56,088 nucleotides of DNA from Porphyromonas levii DSM 23370 (GTDB taxonomy: Bacteria > Bacteroidota > Bacteroidia > Bacteroidales > Porphyromonadaceae): positions 1 to 56,088 of the forward strand of contig NZ_KB904294.1 in the NCBI RefSeq assembly GCF_000379925.1, in the 5' to 3' direction. The notes under the pieces were generated by a model. That model saw nothing but the letters and a program-made list of their open reading frames with translations. It did no database searches and was not told the DNA's origin. Position numbers and translations under genes: made by a program. The first letter of the stretch is position 1, and every line of letters begins with the position of its first letter. This document shows positions 43,953 to 51,997 of this stretch, in pieces.

Positions 43953-44285
43953 CTAATCGAGCAAGACAGCTTTAAGCACTGTTACAGCTATCACCAAAAA
44001 TAGTGCTGCTCCAAACCATTGGGCGGCAGTAGTACCTGTGTCAGGGTCTCCTTTCGAAAATTTGCCGTACACCTTGATGGCTCCAATAAGCCCAATGATG
44101 GCAGCCACGACATATACAAGCTGAACAATAGGTTCAAAGTAGCCTTGAACGTCACGAACGGCATCTTCAATGCCTTTCTTGCCTCTTGCGACTCGACCTA
44201 CATCTCGCACCTGTGCTGAAAGCGTATTGGATACGAATAGCATCAAGGATGAGAACCCCCACTTAATTTTGTTGTTTAGTTTCAT
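43953..44285 (-). CDS. traE: TraE (DUF4134) pilin-like membrane protein
   Basis: A 110-aa protein with signal LMLFVSNTLSAQ and two hydrophobic helices (QLVYVVAAIIGLIGAIKVYG; AAQWFGAALFLVIAVTVLKA). DUF4134/TraE proteins are small pilin-like, VirB2-type components. Confidence 0.88.
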   Translation of the reverse strand: MKLNNKIKWGFSSLMLFVSNTLSAQVRDVGRVARGKKGIEDAVRDVQGYFEPIVQLVYVVAAIIGLIGAIKVYGKFSKGDPDTGTTAAQWFGAALFLVIAVTVLKAVLLD

Positions 44286-44303
44286 GTTTATATAGCTTGA
44301 TAA

Positions 44304-44933
44304 TTATGATTTATAACTTGCTTTTTTGACTTTAGAACTGAGTATAAACTCTTCCATCTTGCTATTGACGACAACCTCTGCTTCTGCGATAATAGATTGC
44401 ATCTGCTCGAGGAGGTAGGTATTGGATAACTTCTCAAGTGTCGCTTTCGCGATACTTTCCTGCTCAGGAGAAAGCTCTTGTAGTGTCATATACTCGGTTA
44501 ATCCGTTTACCTCGTCTGAGGTGAGATTGTCCTTATCTTTGTTTGAGGCTTGGGTAGCCCACCAATCGTTTTCCTCATTGAGGTCATCAGCAGATACCCC
44601 CATACTGGCAAGCATTTCCTGAGTGAGAAAATCTTGTATATCTATTCCTTCCTCATCTTCTTCTACCTCGTCATCAATAGTGTAGATGTAATCACTCACT
44701 TGTGTCTTAGCTACGCCAATGATTGCATCGTGCATTTTCGGCTTCTTTATCTGTTCTTGTAACACTTTGGTCGGGGATGGAGTAGGGTTCGTTTCTTGAG
44801 CCTCAAGGCTCATTCTTTCCATAGACCCATGGCTTTTTATCTTCCCTTTGATGGCAGGGAAAAGCATGTAGATACCTAAGCCAATGCCCACAACAAAAAA
44901 GGCGCTTATAAGCAAGAAAGTAGAAGTCATCAT
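44304..44933 (-). CDS. TraD-position acidic membrane-anchored protein
   Basis: A 209-aa protein with one N-terminal helix (LLISAFFVVGIGLGIYMLF), then a strongly acidic middle (DDEVEEDEEGIDIQDF) and a helical C-terminus. It occupies the traD slot between the DUF3408 protein and traE. I name it by position; the function is unknown. Confidence 0.7.
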   Translation of the reverse strand: MMTSTFLLISAFFVVGIGLGIYMLFPAIKGKIKSHGSMERMSLEAQETNPTPSPTKVLQEQIKKPKMHDAIIGVAKTQVSDYIYTIDDEVEEDEEGIDIQDFLTQEMLASMGVSADDLNEENDWWATQASNKDKDNLTSDEVNGLTEYMTLQELSPEQESIAKATLEKLSNTYLLEQMQSIIAEAEVVVNSKMEEFILSSKVKKASYKS

Positions 44934-44942
44934 CTTCGCCTA

Positions 44943-45371
44943 TCAATCAATAGTTATAGATGCACGATTGCGCTCAATCTCTTCATTGAGAAAGTCTTTG
45001 TAGTGAGATAGATGAGCTGTAATAATATTCTCAAGATAAGAAGAGAGTGCACACCGTGGTCCGATGTGAAAAACTACTGTCTTGAGCATTTCATAGAGCT
45101 CTGCATTGACTGCAACATTAGTCTTTTTAGCAGACTTAGAACTTTGAGTCTCTACAAGATATTTCTTGCAGAAGTTGTTCAAGGTTAAACTGCCCTCCGT
45201 ATCGTCAATGATAGTAGATGTTTCAACCATGGTGTTTGGAAAGGCTTCCTCCACTTTGTCCTCCTCATCACCTAGTAGGTCATCAGGAAGCTCTGGAGTT
45301 TCTACGTTTAGCCCACCAATAACCTCTTGAAGGATAGAGGCTGTAGATGCCTTTTTGTTGTTCGTAGCCAT
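44943..45371 (-). CDS. DUF3408-type conjugal transfer protein (TraB/TraC slot)
   Basis: The 142-aa protein ends with a domain typical of DUF3408 (VNAELYEMLKTVVFHIG, then LSSYLENIITAHLSHYKDFL), which resembles a ribbon-helix-helix fold. It follows traA by 5 bp. CTnDOT-type elements carry DUF3408 proteins beside the ParA-like TraA; a DNA-binding partner of TraA is plausible. Confidence 0.8.
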   Translation of the reverse strand: MATNNKKASTASILQEVIGGLNVETPELPDDLLGDEEDKVEEAFPNTMVETSTIIDDTEGSLTLNNFCKKYLVETQSSKSAKKTNVAVNAELYEMLKTVVFHIGPRCALSSYLENIITAHLSHYKDFLNEEIERNRASITID

Positions 45372-45376
45372 ATTTT

Positions 45377-46156
45377 TTATGTATTACTTTTTTGGAAAAT
45401 TTTTCTTTCAATCTCATCAATGACTTCAAAAATGCCTGTGCCCTCCATCTGCAATTGAGTAGGAGCGAGGTAGGTGCATCTGCAGACCTCTTTGATATTT
45501 CGTGCTTCTCCGACTTCTAAGCTGAATTTCTTGGAGGCGTAGAGAACATTGTCTAAAAGAGTCACTCCTAGGTCTTTGATGAGAGGAGTGTAATTCTCAA
45601 TAGTATCTCTGCGTTCACTCCTGCTGATTTTATTCCACAAGGCAAAAATTTCTTTGATTTGCACTCGGTCATCTTTAATTTTGGTGCAGGATTCTTTGAG
45701 TGTGCGGAGATACAGCATACTCGAAGTCATGCTTTGGATGTCAGGTTCTATGGGAGAAATCACATAGTCCATCCTAAGGGAGAAAAACAAAAGATCAACA
45801 GAGTTAAGCCTTCCGGGGAGGTCGAAAACAACAATGTCAGAATTGAGTTTCTCACTCCATTCACTTGCTGAAGCAAAGGCTTTATCAATGTGAGAGGGGA
45901 TAATGTTATAAGCTTTCTTCTTGTAGGACTGGAATTGTGTCTTAAGGGCTAAGCCAATGCCCTCTTCTTGCTGAATGAATAAGTTATCACGACGACGAAG
46001 TTGCGTGAAAGAGTTTTGGGAATCGTCACAATCAATGACAAGTACATTATAGCCTTTAGTGTAATGTAAGATACTACACATGATTTCGGCGATGGTGCTT
46101 TTGCCTACTCCACCTTTCTGACTACCCATACCTATGTAGATAGGTTTTTTCTTCAT
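45377..46156 (-). CDS. traA: TraA, ParA-family ATPase
   Basis: This 259-aa protein has the deviant Walker A SQKGGVGKSTIAEIM near residues 12-26, the Walker B-like DIVVFDLPGRLN and VLVIDCDDSQNS. It is the first gene of the tra block and probably acts in partition or in positioning of the relaxosome. Upstream lies a four-copy iteron block that could be its partner's binding site or its operator. Confidence 0.92.
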   Translation of the reverse strand: MKKKPIYIGMGSQKGGVGKSTIAEIMCSILHYTKGYNVLVIDCDDSQNSFTQLRRRDNLFIQQEEGIGLALKTQFQSYKKKAYNIIPSHIDKAFASASEWSEKLNSDIVVFDLPGRLNSVDLLFFSLRMDYVISPIEPDIQSMTSSMLYLRTLKESCTKIKDDRVQIKEIFALWNKISRSERRDTIENYTPLIKDLGVTLLDNVLYASKKFSLEVGEARNIKEVCRCTYLAPTQLQMEGTGIFEVIDEIERKIFQKSNT

Positions 46157-46242
46157 ATCTATGTCCTCTTTGCTTAATCGTTATACTTATTCGCAATCCA
46201 AGAATGCAGGACAAATGTGAAGGCATTTTCTTGCTTTTACAA

Positions 46243-46307
46243 GAAGTCGGGCAATATCGGGCAAAATCGGGCAATATCGGGCAATCGGACTTCCCGATTT
46301 AACAATT
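46243..46307. repeat. Iteron block 1: four 10-bp repeats upstream of traA
   Basis: TCGGG-headed 10-mers begin at 46247, 46257, 46267 and 46277 (TCGGGCAATA, TCGGGCAAAA, TCGGGCAATA, TCGGGCAA), plus a partial TCGG at 46285. The block is framed by GAAG and by ACTTCCCGATTTAACAATT, whose TTCCCGA is the inverse of the repeat. The exact 10-bp period puts every site on one face of the helix. Confidence 0.92.
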
Positions 46308-46472
46308 CGGAATTTTAATATTTTACCTCATTTTTGTCATTTGTGATATTGATATTATATAAACTCGAGGATATTTCTTTTCGGGGTTTGGGAAGAGAGG
46401 AGGAAAAATTAGGCGCATAGAGAGGTCAAAAATTACCAGTGCCAATTTTCTTCATTTTTTCATCACATAAAT

Positions 46473-46529
46473 ACACGATAACAAGACCACATAATCATAT
46501 AATCACCGAACCACATAATCACACGATAA
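46473..46529. repeat. Direct repeats in the traA-mobA intergenic region
   Basis: ACCACATAATCA occurs at 46486-46497 and 46510-46521 (24-bp period). ACACGATAA occurs at 46473-46481 and 46521-46529. They sit in an AT-rich, gene-free stretch of about 700 bp that should contain the origin of transfer. Confidence 0.7.
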
Positions 46530-46590
46530 AGAAAAAACAAAGGCTCTTTAGTGGCAACCCCCAAAACGTTAAATATCTATAAGCAAAAAA

Positions 46591-46625
46591 GGTCGGGCAA
46601 AATCGGGCAAAATCGGGTAATTCGT
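46591..46625. repeat. Iteron block 3: three 10-bp repeats
   Basis: TCGGGCAAAA at 46593 and 46603 and TCGGGTAATT at 46613, same period and core as blocks 1 and 2 but without the ACTTCCCGA tail. Confidence 0.85.
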
Positions 46626-46753
46626 TATCAAAATTATCTTTCCATATTTGCCACAAGGATATAGGTCAAATTGTATGACAGAAACAGACGACAGAAAAGA
46701 GGGCAGTAGCGTGCGGTATTTACGTATCAGTTTCCGAATGGGCAAGTAGTGTC

Positions 46754-46785
46754 TTTGTAATACAAATTGACATTTGTAATACAAA
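46754..46785. promoter_or_regulatory. Tandem TTTGTAATACAAA palindromes before mobA (operator or oriT part)
   Basis: Two identical 13-bp palindromes lie at 46754-46766 and 46773-46785, 19 bp apart start to start and about 90 bp upstream of mobA. Likely a dimeric regulator or relaxosome protein binds here. The following GCTCCCGTGGGGAG (near 46795-46808) could form a small hairpin. Confidence 0.72.
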
Positions 46786-46871
46786 AACCTCCTTGCTCCC
46801 GTGGGGAGGGGGAACGCTCCAAAGTCGCTATTTTTTAGATAGGTGAATATTAAACATAAAAATAATTACAA

Positions 46872-47303
46872 ATGAGTGAGAAGTTAATGCCACCAAAATG
46901 GGATACTTGGATATGCAGGATGCCCAACCCAAATGACCAAAGAAAAGCAATTACTCTTTTCAAGAGGTCAGGGGCACCCACAAAATCGGATTTTATGAGG
47001 ACGCAAATCCTCAACGAGAATTTTCGGGTCATAAAAACTGACCTAGGGTCTATGCGTTTTTATCAAGAGTTGTCTCAGTTGGTGGCTGCAATTAATAAGA
47101 TAGGGGTACTCTTCAACCAAACGGTGAAGTCCATCAATCAGTTTCACACTGAAAAAGTAGCCGTGAGACTGCTCAATAATGTAGCCAAAAACCAACTTGA
47201 GATTGTCGAGACCCTGAAAAAGGTTATTGACTTAGTAGAAGAAATGAAAAATGATAGTCAGTGTAACGACTCCGAAAAGCTTGATGGCGAAGCTGGAGTA
47301 TGA
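46872..47303 (+). CDS. mobA: MobA-like relaxosome accessory protein
   Basis: The 143-aa protein starts MSEKLMPPKWDTWICRMPNP. Residues about 25-55 resemble a DNA-binding fold, followed by a helical part (SQLVAAINKIGVLFNQTVKS) typical of MobC/MobA-like nicking accessory proteins. Its end overlaps the relaxase gene by 53 bp, so the pair is translated together. Confidence 0.75.
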   Translation: MSEKLMPPKWDTWICRMPNPNDQRKAITLFKRSGAPTKSDFMRTQILNENFRVIKTDLGSMRFYQELSQLVAAINKIGVLFNQTVKSINQFHTEKVAVRLLNNVAKNQLEIVETLKKVIDLVEEMKNDSQCNDSEKLDGEAGV

Positions 47304-48504
47304 CTTTAAGCAAGAAAACAAAGAAAAGTCTACCTTGATTTATTCTCAAGGGGTATCCGTCGGGTCAGATGGTTACCCCAATATCGAAGTAGCCTACACC
47401 GAAATAATGGCACAGATACCTGAAAATGTGCGAACGAAGAACATCGTGTTCGCAGCATCTCTCAATCCTGATCCAAGAGAATACCTCTCAGATGAACAAC
47501 TGATGCTAATTGCTCGTGAGTTTATGGAGAGAATGGGGTATGGCAAGCAACCCTTTATCGTGACTCGACATCACGATATTGAAAGGGAACACATTCACAT
47601 TCTCTCTACAAGGGTGCGACCTGATGGGAAAAAGATACCTGACAAGTATGAGGGACAGAAGGCACGTTCAATTATAGACAGCTTAGAGGTCAAGTATGGT
47701 CTCATACTATCACCGAAGAATGCCCAAAAACAGAACAAGAAGGAGGTAGCAAAAAGAGTTTATGGGCTCTACGCTGAACCAATAAGGGTAGGCAAAGCTA
47801 ATATCTTTGAGCAAACTAGAAGTGTGCTTAGGAGGATTTTACCTGAAAGTAAATTTCAGTCGATTGGGGAGTTTAATGCTCTCTTAGCTAAATACAATCT
47901 CAAAGCAGAGATTACCAAGACTGAATACAAGGGTAAAATCTATGAGGGGATAGCTTATGCACCTATAGATAATAAGGGACAGGTGGCAGGTAAACCCATT
48001 TCGGGGTCGGAACTTGGTCGAGGTTTTGGTCTATCTGCGGTGCAGAACAGAATGCGCAAATCTAAACCTCTAGTAGCAGAAAGGATACCTCATTTTATCG
48101 AGGTGCTACAATCAACGATGGAGAAGCGACCTGCCACTATTGAGGACTTCAAACGACAATTAGCCGACCAAGGTATACGACCCATGATTTTTCAAAATGA
48201 AAAAGGACGTATCTATGGTGTCACATTTGTCGAGGACAATACAAACACTGCCATCAATGGCTCTAAGATAGGCAAAGAATTCTCGGCAAATGCCTTTAAC
48301 GACTACTTCTCTCCAGAGACACAAACGCCTCTTCAGATAGAAGAAAAACTAGAGCAAATAGAAGCCAATGCAGACTCCTCCATAACTCTGACCTCATGGA
48401 CTACAGGTAATGATGATGGTAGAGACTATACGGAGGAGGCATTTGCAAGAAGAATGAAGCGTCTCTATGGGACAAAAAAGCCTAGGAGACCAAAGCAAAA
48501 ATAA
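47251..48504 (+). CDS. mobB: MobB relaxase/mobilisation nuclease (MOBP-like)
   Basis: The 417-aa relaxase carries an N-terminal Tyr (KLEYDF, residue 17) and the HUH metal site RHHDIEREHIHI (His 107, 108, 114, 116). It would nick oriT in the upstream intergenic region and lead the transferred strand. The C-terminal 200 residues resemble a second domain of unknown role. Length is similar to Bacteroidetes MobB/BmgA proteins. The start inside mobA is needed to include the catalytic Tyr. Confidence 0.9.
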   Translation: MIVSVTTPKSLMAKLEYDFKQENKEKSTLIYSQGVSVGSDGYPNIEVAYTEIMAQIPENVRTKNIVFAASLNPDPREYLSDEQLMLIAREFMERMGYGKQPFIVTRHHDIEREHIHILSTRVRPDGKKIPDKYEGQKARSIIDSLEVKYGLILSPKNAQKQNKKEVAKRVYGLYAEPIRVGKANIFEQTRSVLRRILPESKFQSIGEFNALLAKYNLKAEITKTEYKGKIYEGIAYAPIDNKGQVAGKPISGSELGRGFGLSAVQNRMRKSKPLVAERIPHFIEVLQSTMEKRPATIEDFKRQLADQGIRPMIFQNEKGRIYGVTFVEDNTNTAINGSKIGKEFSANAFNDYFSPETQTPLQIEEKLEQIEANADSSITLTSWTTGNDDGRDYTEEAFARRMKRLYGTKKPRRPKQK

Positions 48505-48524
48505 CATATACACTTATACATAAT

Positions 48525-50597
48525 ATGGGACAAGAAGACGATTTGAGAGCGTTAGGCAAAATAATGGACTTCATGAAGGGATTAGGTATCTTCATCCTTA
48601 TTTTGCACATCTATTTTTATTGCTGGAGTGCTTTTCACGAGTTAGGACTAACCTATCCAGTTATTAACACAGTGCTGATGAGATTATCACAAAAGACGAT
48701 GCTATTCTCATCTCCGCTGTTTTCCAAGTTGCTCGCTTTAGTATTCCTAGCTCTTGGTGTATTAGGTATTAGAGGAGTTAAAAATGAAAAGATAACTTGG
48801 TCAATGGTAGCCTTAGCTATGCTAGGTGGAACCATATTTTACTTTGGTAATTTTGGGCTCCTTGATATAAGACTTCCTTTACCAATAGGAAAGTTAATGA
48901 TATATCGTTTTGTACTATATTCAATTACCTTGGCTATTGGCACAGCTCTCTATATTCTCGGGCTATCATGGATAAGAATGCTGATGGACAACAATCTTAT
49001 GGATGATGTCTTTAATATCGAGAATGAAAGTTTTATGCAGGAGACTAGACTCATAACCAACGAGGACTCTGTCAATCTGCCCACAAGGTTTTATTACAAT
49101 AAAACATGGAATGATGGGTGGATTAACGTAATTAGCCCTTATCGTGCTACAATGGTTTTAGGTACTCCTGGCTCAGGTAAATCTTTCGCTGTTGTCAATA
49201 ATTACATCAAGCAATTCATCGAGAAAGGCTTTGCGATGTACGTTTACGACTTCAAGTTTCCTGACCTTTCAATTATCGCTTATAACCATCTTGCCAATCA
49301 CCTAGATAAATACGGTGACACAAAACCCAAATTCTACATTATCAACATAGATGACCCAAGGCGCTCTCATAGATGCAACCCATTGTCTCCTCGCTTTATG
49401 ACAGATATATCTGACGCGTACGAAAGTGCCTATACCATCATGTTAAACCTCAATAAAACATGGATACAGAAGCAGGGCGATTTCTTTGTAGAATCTCCAA
49501 TTACATTATTGACCGCAATAATATGGTTTCTCAAAATCTACGATGAGGGGAAATACTGCACTTTCCCACATGCGATTGAGCTTTTGAATGCGAATTATGA
49601 GACGGTATTCAACATATTGATGGATTATGATGAGCTGGAAAACTACATGGCTCCTTTTATGGACGCTTTTCGGGGCAATGCTCAAGACCAATTGCAGGGA
49701 CAATTGGCATCTGCAAAAATTCCATTGGCTCGCATGATTTCTCCAGCACTCTACTGGGTGATGTCAGGTGATGACTTCACTCTCGACCTGAATAACCCGA
49801 AAGATCCAAAGGTGCTTGTAGTGGGGAATAACCCTGACCGCCAAAACATCTATTCTGCAGCATTAGGATTGTATAATGCTCGAATAGTCAAACTTATCAA
49901 TAAGAAACGAATTAACTTTGAGGGAGAGAATGGCGAAATAGAGTCGGTTCGCACGATGAAGTCTTCTGTAATTATCGATGAGCTTCCAACAATCTACTTC
50001 CGAGGTCTTGACAACCTTATCAATACTGCTCGTTCTAATCGAGTAGCAGTTTGTCTTGGTTTCCAAGACTTCTCTCAGCTGACGCGAGATTATGGTGACA
50101 AAGAGGCAAAAGTAATTCAAAATACCGTTGCAAATCTGTTTAGCGGTCAGGTAACCGGGGATACTGCCGAAACGATTTCGAAGCGCTTTGGTAAAGTACT
50201 CCAAAAGAGAACCTCAAAGAGTATCAATCGTAATGACACTTCGACTTCTATTTCTACTCAAATGGAAAGTCTTATACCAGCGAGTAAGATTTCAACTCTT
50301 ACGCAAGGTACTTTTGTCGGGGTGGTGGCTGATGACATAAACCAGCCAATCGAGCAAAAGATTTTCCACTCTCATATCATAGTGGATGTTAAGAAGGTCA
50401 AGGAGGAGGAAAGTAAGTACATCAAAGAGATGCCTATTCTCTTAGACTATAAAGGGGTACCACTGACTGATGACGAGGCAGACGGAGTCCTGAGAGCCAA
50501 TTACAATCGCATCAAGGAGGAGGTTAGAGCAATAGTTGCCCTCGAAAGCGACAGAATAAAGAAGAAACAAGAGGCTCAACAAGGCACTGAAGCATAG
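48525..50597 (+). CDS. MobC/TraG-type coupling protein (VirD4 family)
   Basis: The 690-aa protein has N-terminal membrane helices (residues about 15-35, 60-80, 90-110, 130-150), Walker A VLGTPGSGKSFAVVNNY and Walker B SVIIDELPTIYFRG. It recruits the relaxase-DNA complex to the channel. It starts 20 bp after mobB and is followed by a perfect terminator. Confidence 0.93.
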   Translation: MGQEDDLRALGKIMDFMKGLGIFILILHIYFYCWSAFHELGLTYPVINTVLMRLSQKTMLFSSPLFSKLLALVFLALGVLGIRGVKNEKITWSMVALAMLGGTIFYFGNFGLLDIRLPLPIGKLMIYRFVLYSITLAIGTALYILGLSWIRMLMDNNLMDDVFNIENESFMQETRLITNEDSVNLPTRFYYNKTWNDGWINVISPYRATMVLGTPGSGKSFAVVNNYIKQFIEKGFAMYVYDFKFPDLSIIAYNHLANHLDKYGDTKPKFYIINIDDPRRSHRCNPLSPRFMTDISDAYESAYTIMLNLNKTWIQKQGDFFVESPITLLTAIIWFLKIYDEGKYCTFPHAIELLNANYETVFNILMDYDELENYMAPFMDAFRGNAQDQLQGQLASAKIPLARMISPALYWVMSGDDFTLDLNNPKDPKVLVVGNNPDRQNIYSAALGLYNARIVKLINKKRINFEGENGEIESVRTMKSSVIIDELPTIYFRGLDNLINTARSNRVAVCLGFQDFSQLTRDYGDKEAKVIQNTVANLFSGQVTGDTAETISKRFGKVLQKRTSKSINRNDTSTSISTQMESLIPASKISTLTQGTFVGVVADDINQPIEQKIFHSHIIVDVKKVKEEESKYIKEMPILLDYKGVPLTDDEADGVLRANYNRIKEEVRAIVALESDRIKKKQEAQQGTEA

Positions 50598-50628
50598 AAA
50601 AAGCGAGGGGTTTCCTCGCTTTTTCTAT
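50594..50628. terminator. Perfect 15-bp terminator hairpin
   Basis: ATAGAAAAAGCGAGG pairs perfectly with CCTCGCTTTTTCTAT around GGTTT. It starts at the coupling-protein stop codon and can terminate both that transcript and the opposing one. Confidence 0.9.
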
Positions 50629-50646
50629 GAGTTATTATCCTATAGG

Positions 50647-51582
50647 TCAATCATTATCACCTTTATCATCATAGAGTTCAACAGTGATATTATACTCATT
50701 GTTACAATAACAAGCCCCTTTCTCTTCTAGGAACTTTTTCATCACCTCTGTTCGGTCTGCGATATATGCTTCTTCAATTGGCTCAAAATGAGCTCTCAGT
50801 TCATCAGCATACTTCGCAAATGCCTCTTTCATTTCAGGATTTCCATCGAAGTATCTATCTACAGCCCAATCTGGAATAACACGAACCTCCTCCAGCTTCC
50901 CATGTTCGTTGGTATAGGTGAAGTATGGTGCTAATTCTTCACCACGCTCTCTTTGAGCATGCCAAAGGCTAGAAAGATACCTTGTATGTGCTAAAGTGTG
51001 CTCCAACAAATTAAAGTAGGCTCTATAATCCTCTCCTCTTAAACTCCTCAATTCTTCATGCCATTCTATCTGTTCTTCCGTAGGATAAGGATACAGAGCT
51101 TCTACTCCGCCCCAATCTTCAACAATCTCTTTTACAAGAGTTGGCATCTGAATTTCTCTAAACTCATCTTCAACATAGACATCATAGTCGAGTTCTTCAA
51201 GACCTCCGATACTTTTTATAAGGTCTAACACTCTTTGCTCTTTACTGAGCTTGTAAGCCAAACTTCTGATGTGCATGTAATGAAGTTTCCCATCAAAGCA
51301 ATTTAACTCGTAGTCTACTGCATGTTTGCACTCATCAAAGACAGAGCGACTCACACCTTCAATTAGATATGTACTTGCATCTGATTCAGGATACATTAGA
51401 CTCTTATCTTTGGACATTTCGCGAGCTTTCATGGCTTTCATGATGATGTACTCTTTATCTTCACACAAATCAGGACATTCATCATAGAGCCACTCCTCAA
51501 GTCGTTTCTCGTACTCATCATAGATGCCGACTTCTCTCGCTAAAACCAAAGGCTCGTATTTAGATTGTTTGTTATTAGTCAT
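50647..51582 (-). CDS. Acidic protein of unknown function
   Basis: The 311-aa product starts MTNNKQSKYEPLVLAREVGI. It has no signal peptide or membrane helix and is rich in Glu, Asp and Tyr throughout (YDVYVEDEFREIQ; HAQRERGEELAPYF). I recognise no family. High negative charge and a place between the mob genes and cargo are reminiscent of DNA-mimic or antirestriction proteins, but this is only a suggestion. It ends convergently at the shared terminator. Confidence 0.75.
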   Translation of the reverse strand: MTNNKQSKYEPLVLAREVGIYDEYEKRLEEWLYDECPDLCEDKEYIIMKAMKAREMSKDKSLMYPESDASTYLIEGVSRSVFDECKHAVDYELNCFDGKLHYMHIRSLAYKLSKEQRVLDLIKSIGGLEELDYDVYVEDEFREIQMPTLVKEIVEDWGGVEALYPYPTEEQIEWHEELRSLRGEDYRAYFNLLEHTLAHTRYLSSLWHAQRERGEELAPYFTYTNEHGKLEEVRVIPDWAVDRYFDGNPEMKEAFAKYADELRAHFEPIEEAYIADRTEVMKKFLEEKGACYCNNEYNITVELYDDKGDND

Positions 51583-51708
51583 AAAAAACATATTTTATTT
51601 GGTTCAAATCATACTCCACAAAGCTAGCAATAATCCGAGCAACGACAAAGATTATTGAGAAGATAAAAATGCTTTCAAATTGTTGTTTGATGAGCCAAAA
51701 GAATAAAT

Positions 51709-51886
51709 GGGAAGCAAAGTCTTGCTACTCTAGCTCGCTTCGGTGTCTTGATGGCCACCCTTTGCAAGGGACACTTCGTTTTGGCTATCCAAGACACGCA
51801 CTCGCTCTCGCACGCTCAGACATTGCTTCCCATAGCTCCCTTTACGGAGACTGTTTCGCAAGCTCAACAGACTCCTCAGGGGAGCT
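51709..51886 (+). ncRNA. Candidate structured RNA with nested and neighbouring hairpins
   Basis: Three levels of inverted repeats nest: GGGAAGCAAAGTCT (51709-51722) with 51818-51831; GTGTCTTGATGGCCA (51743-51757) with 51782-51797; CCCTT-TGC-AAGGG (51758-51770). Next to them AGCTCCC (51834-51840) pairs with 51880-51886 and encloses GGAGACTGTT/AACAGACTCC (51846-51875). A run of T follows a weak stem at 51937-51958. The stretch is GC-richer than its flanks and no convincing gene lies between 51583 and 51997. Strand is a guess based on the T-run. Confidence 0.5.
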
Positions 51887-51997
51887 TCATCATCACATGA
51901 AAAGAAGATTGGACAACTGTTCCATAATCTAAAAATGGCATGCTTTATTGCCTTTTTTGTTATGCAAACTCAAATTATGTGGCGTATAATTGGTCAA

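Noticed and set aside
51669-51932. Open frame of about 87 codons on the plus strand
   Set aside because: It covers the nested inverted repeats; its composition (Ser/Leu/His/Cys-rich) is explained by the repeats and no domain is seen.
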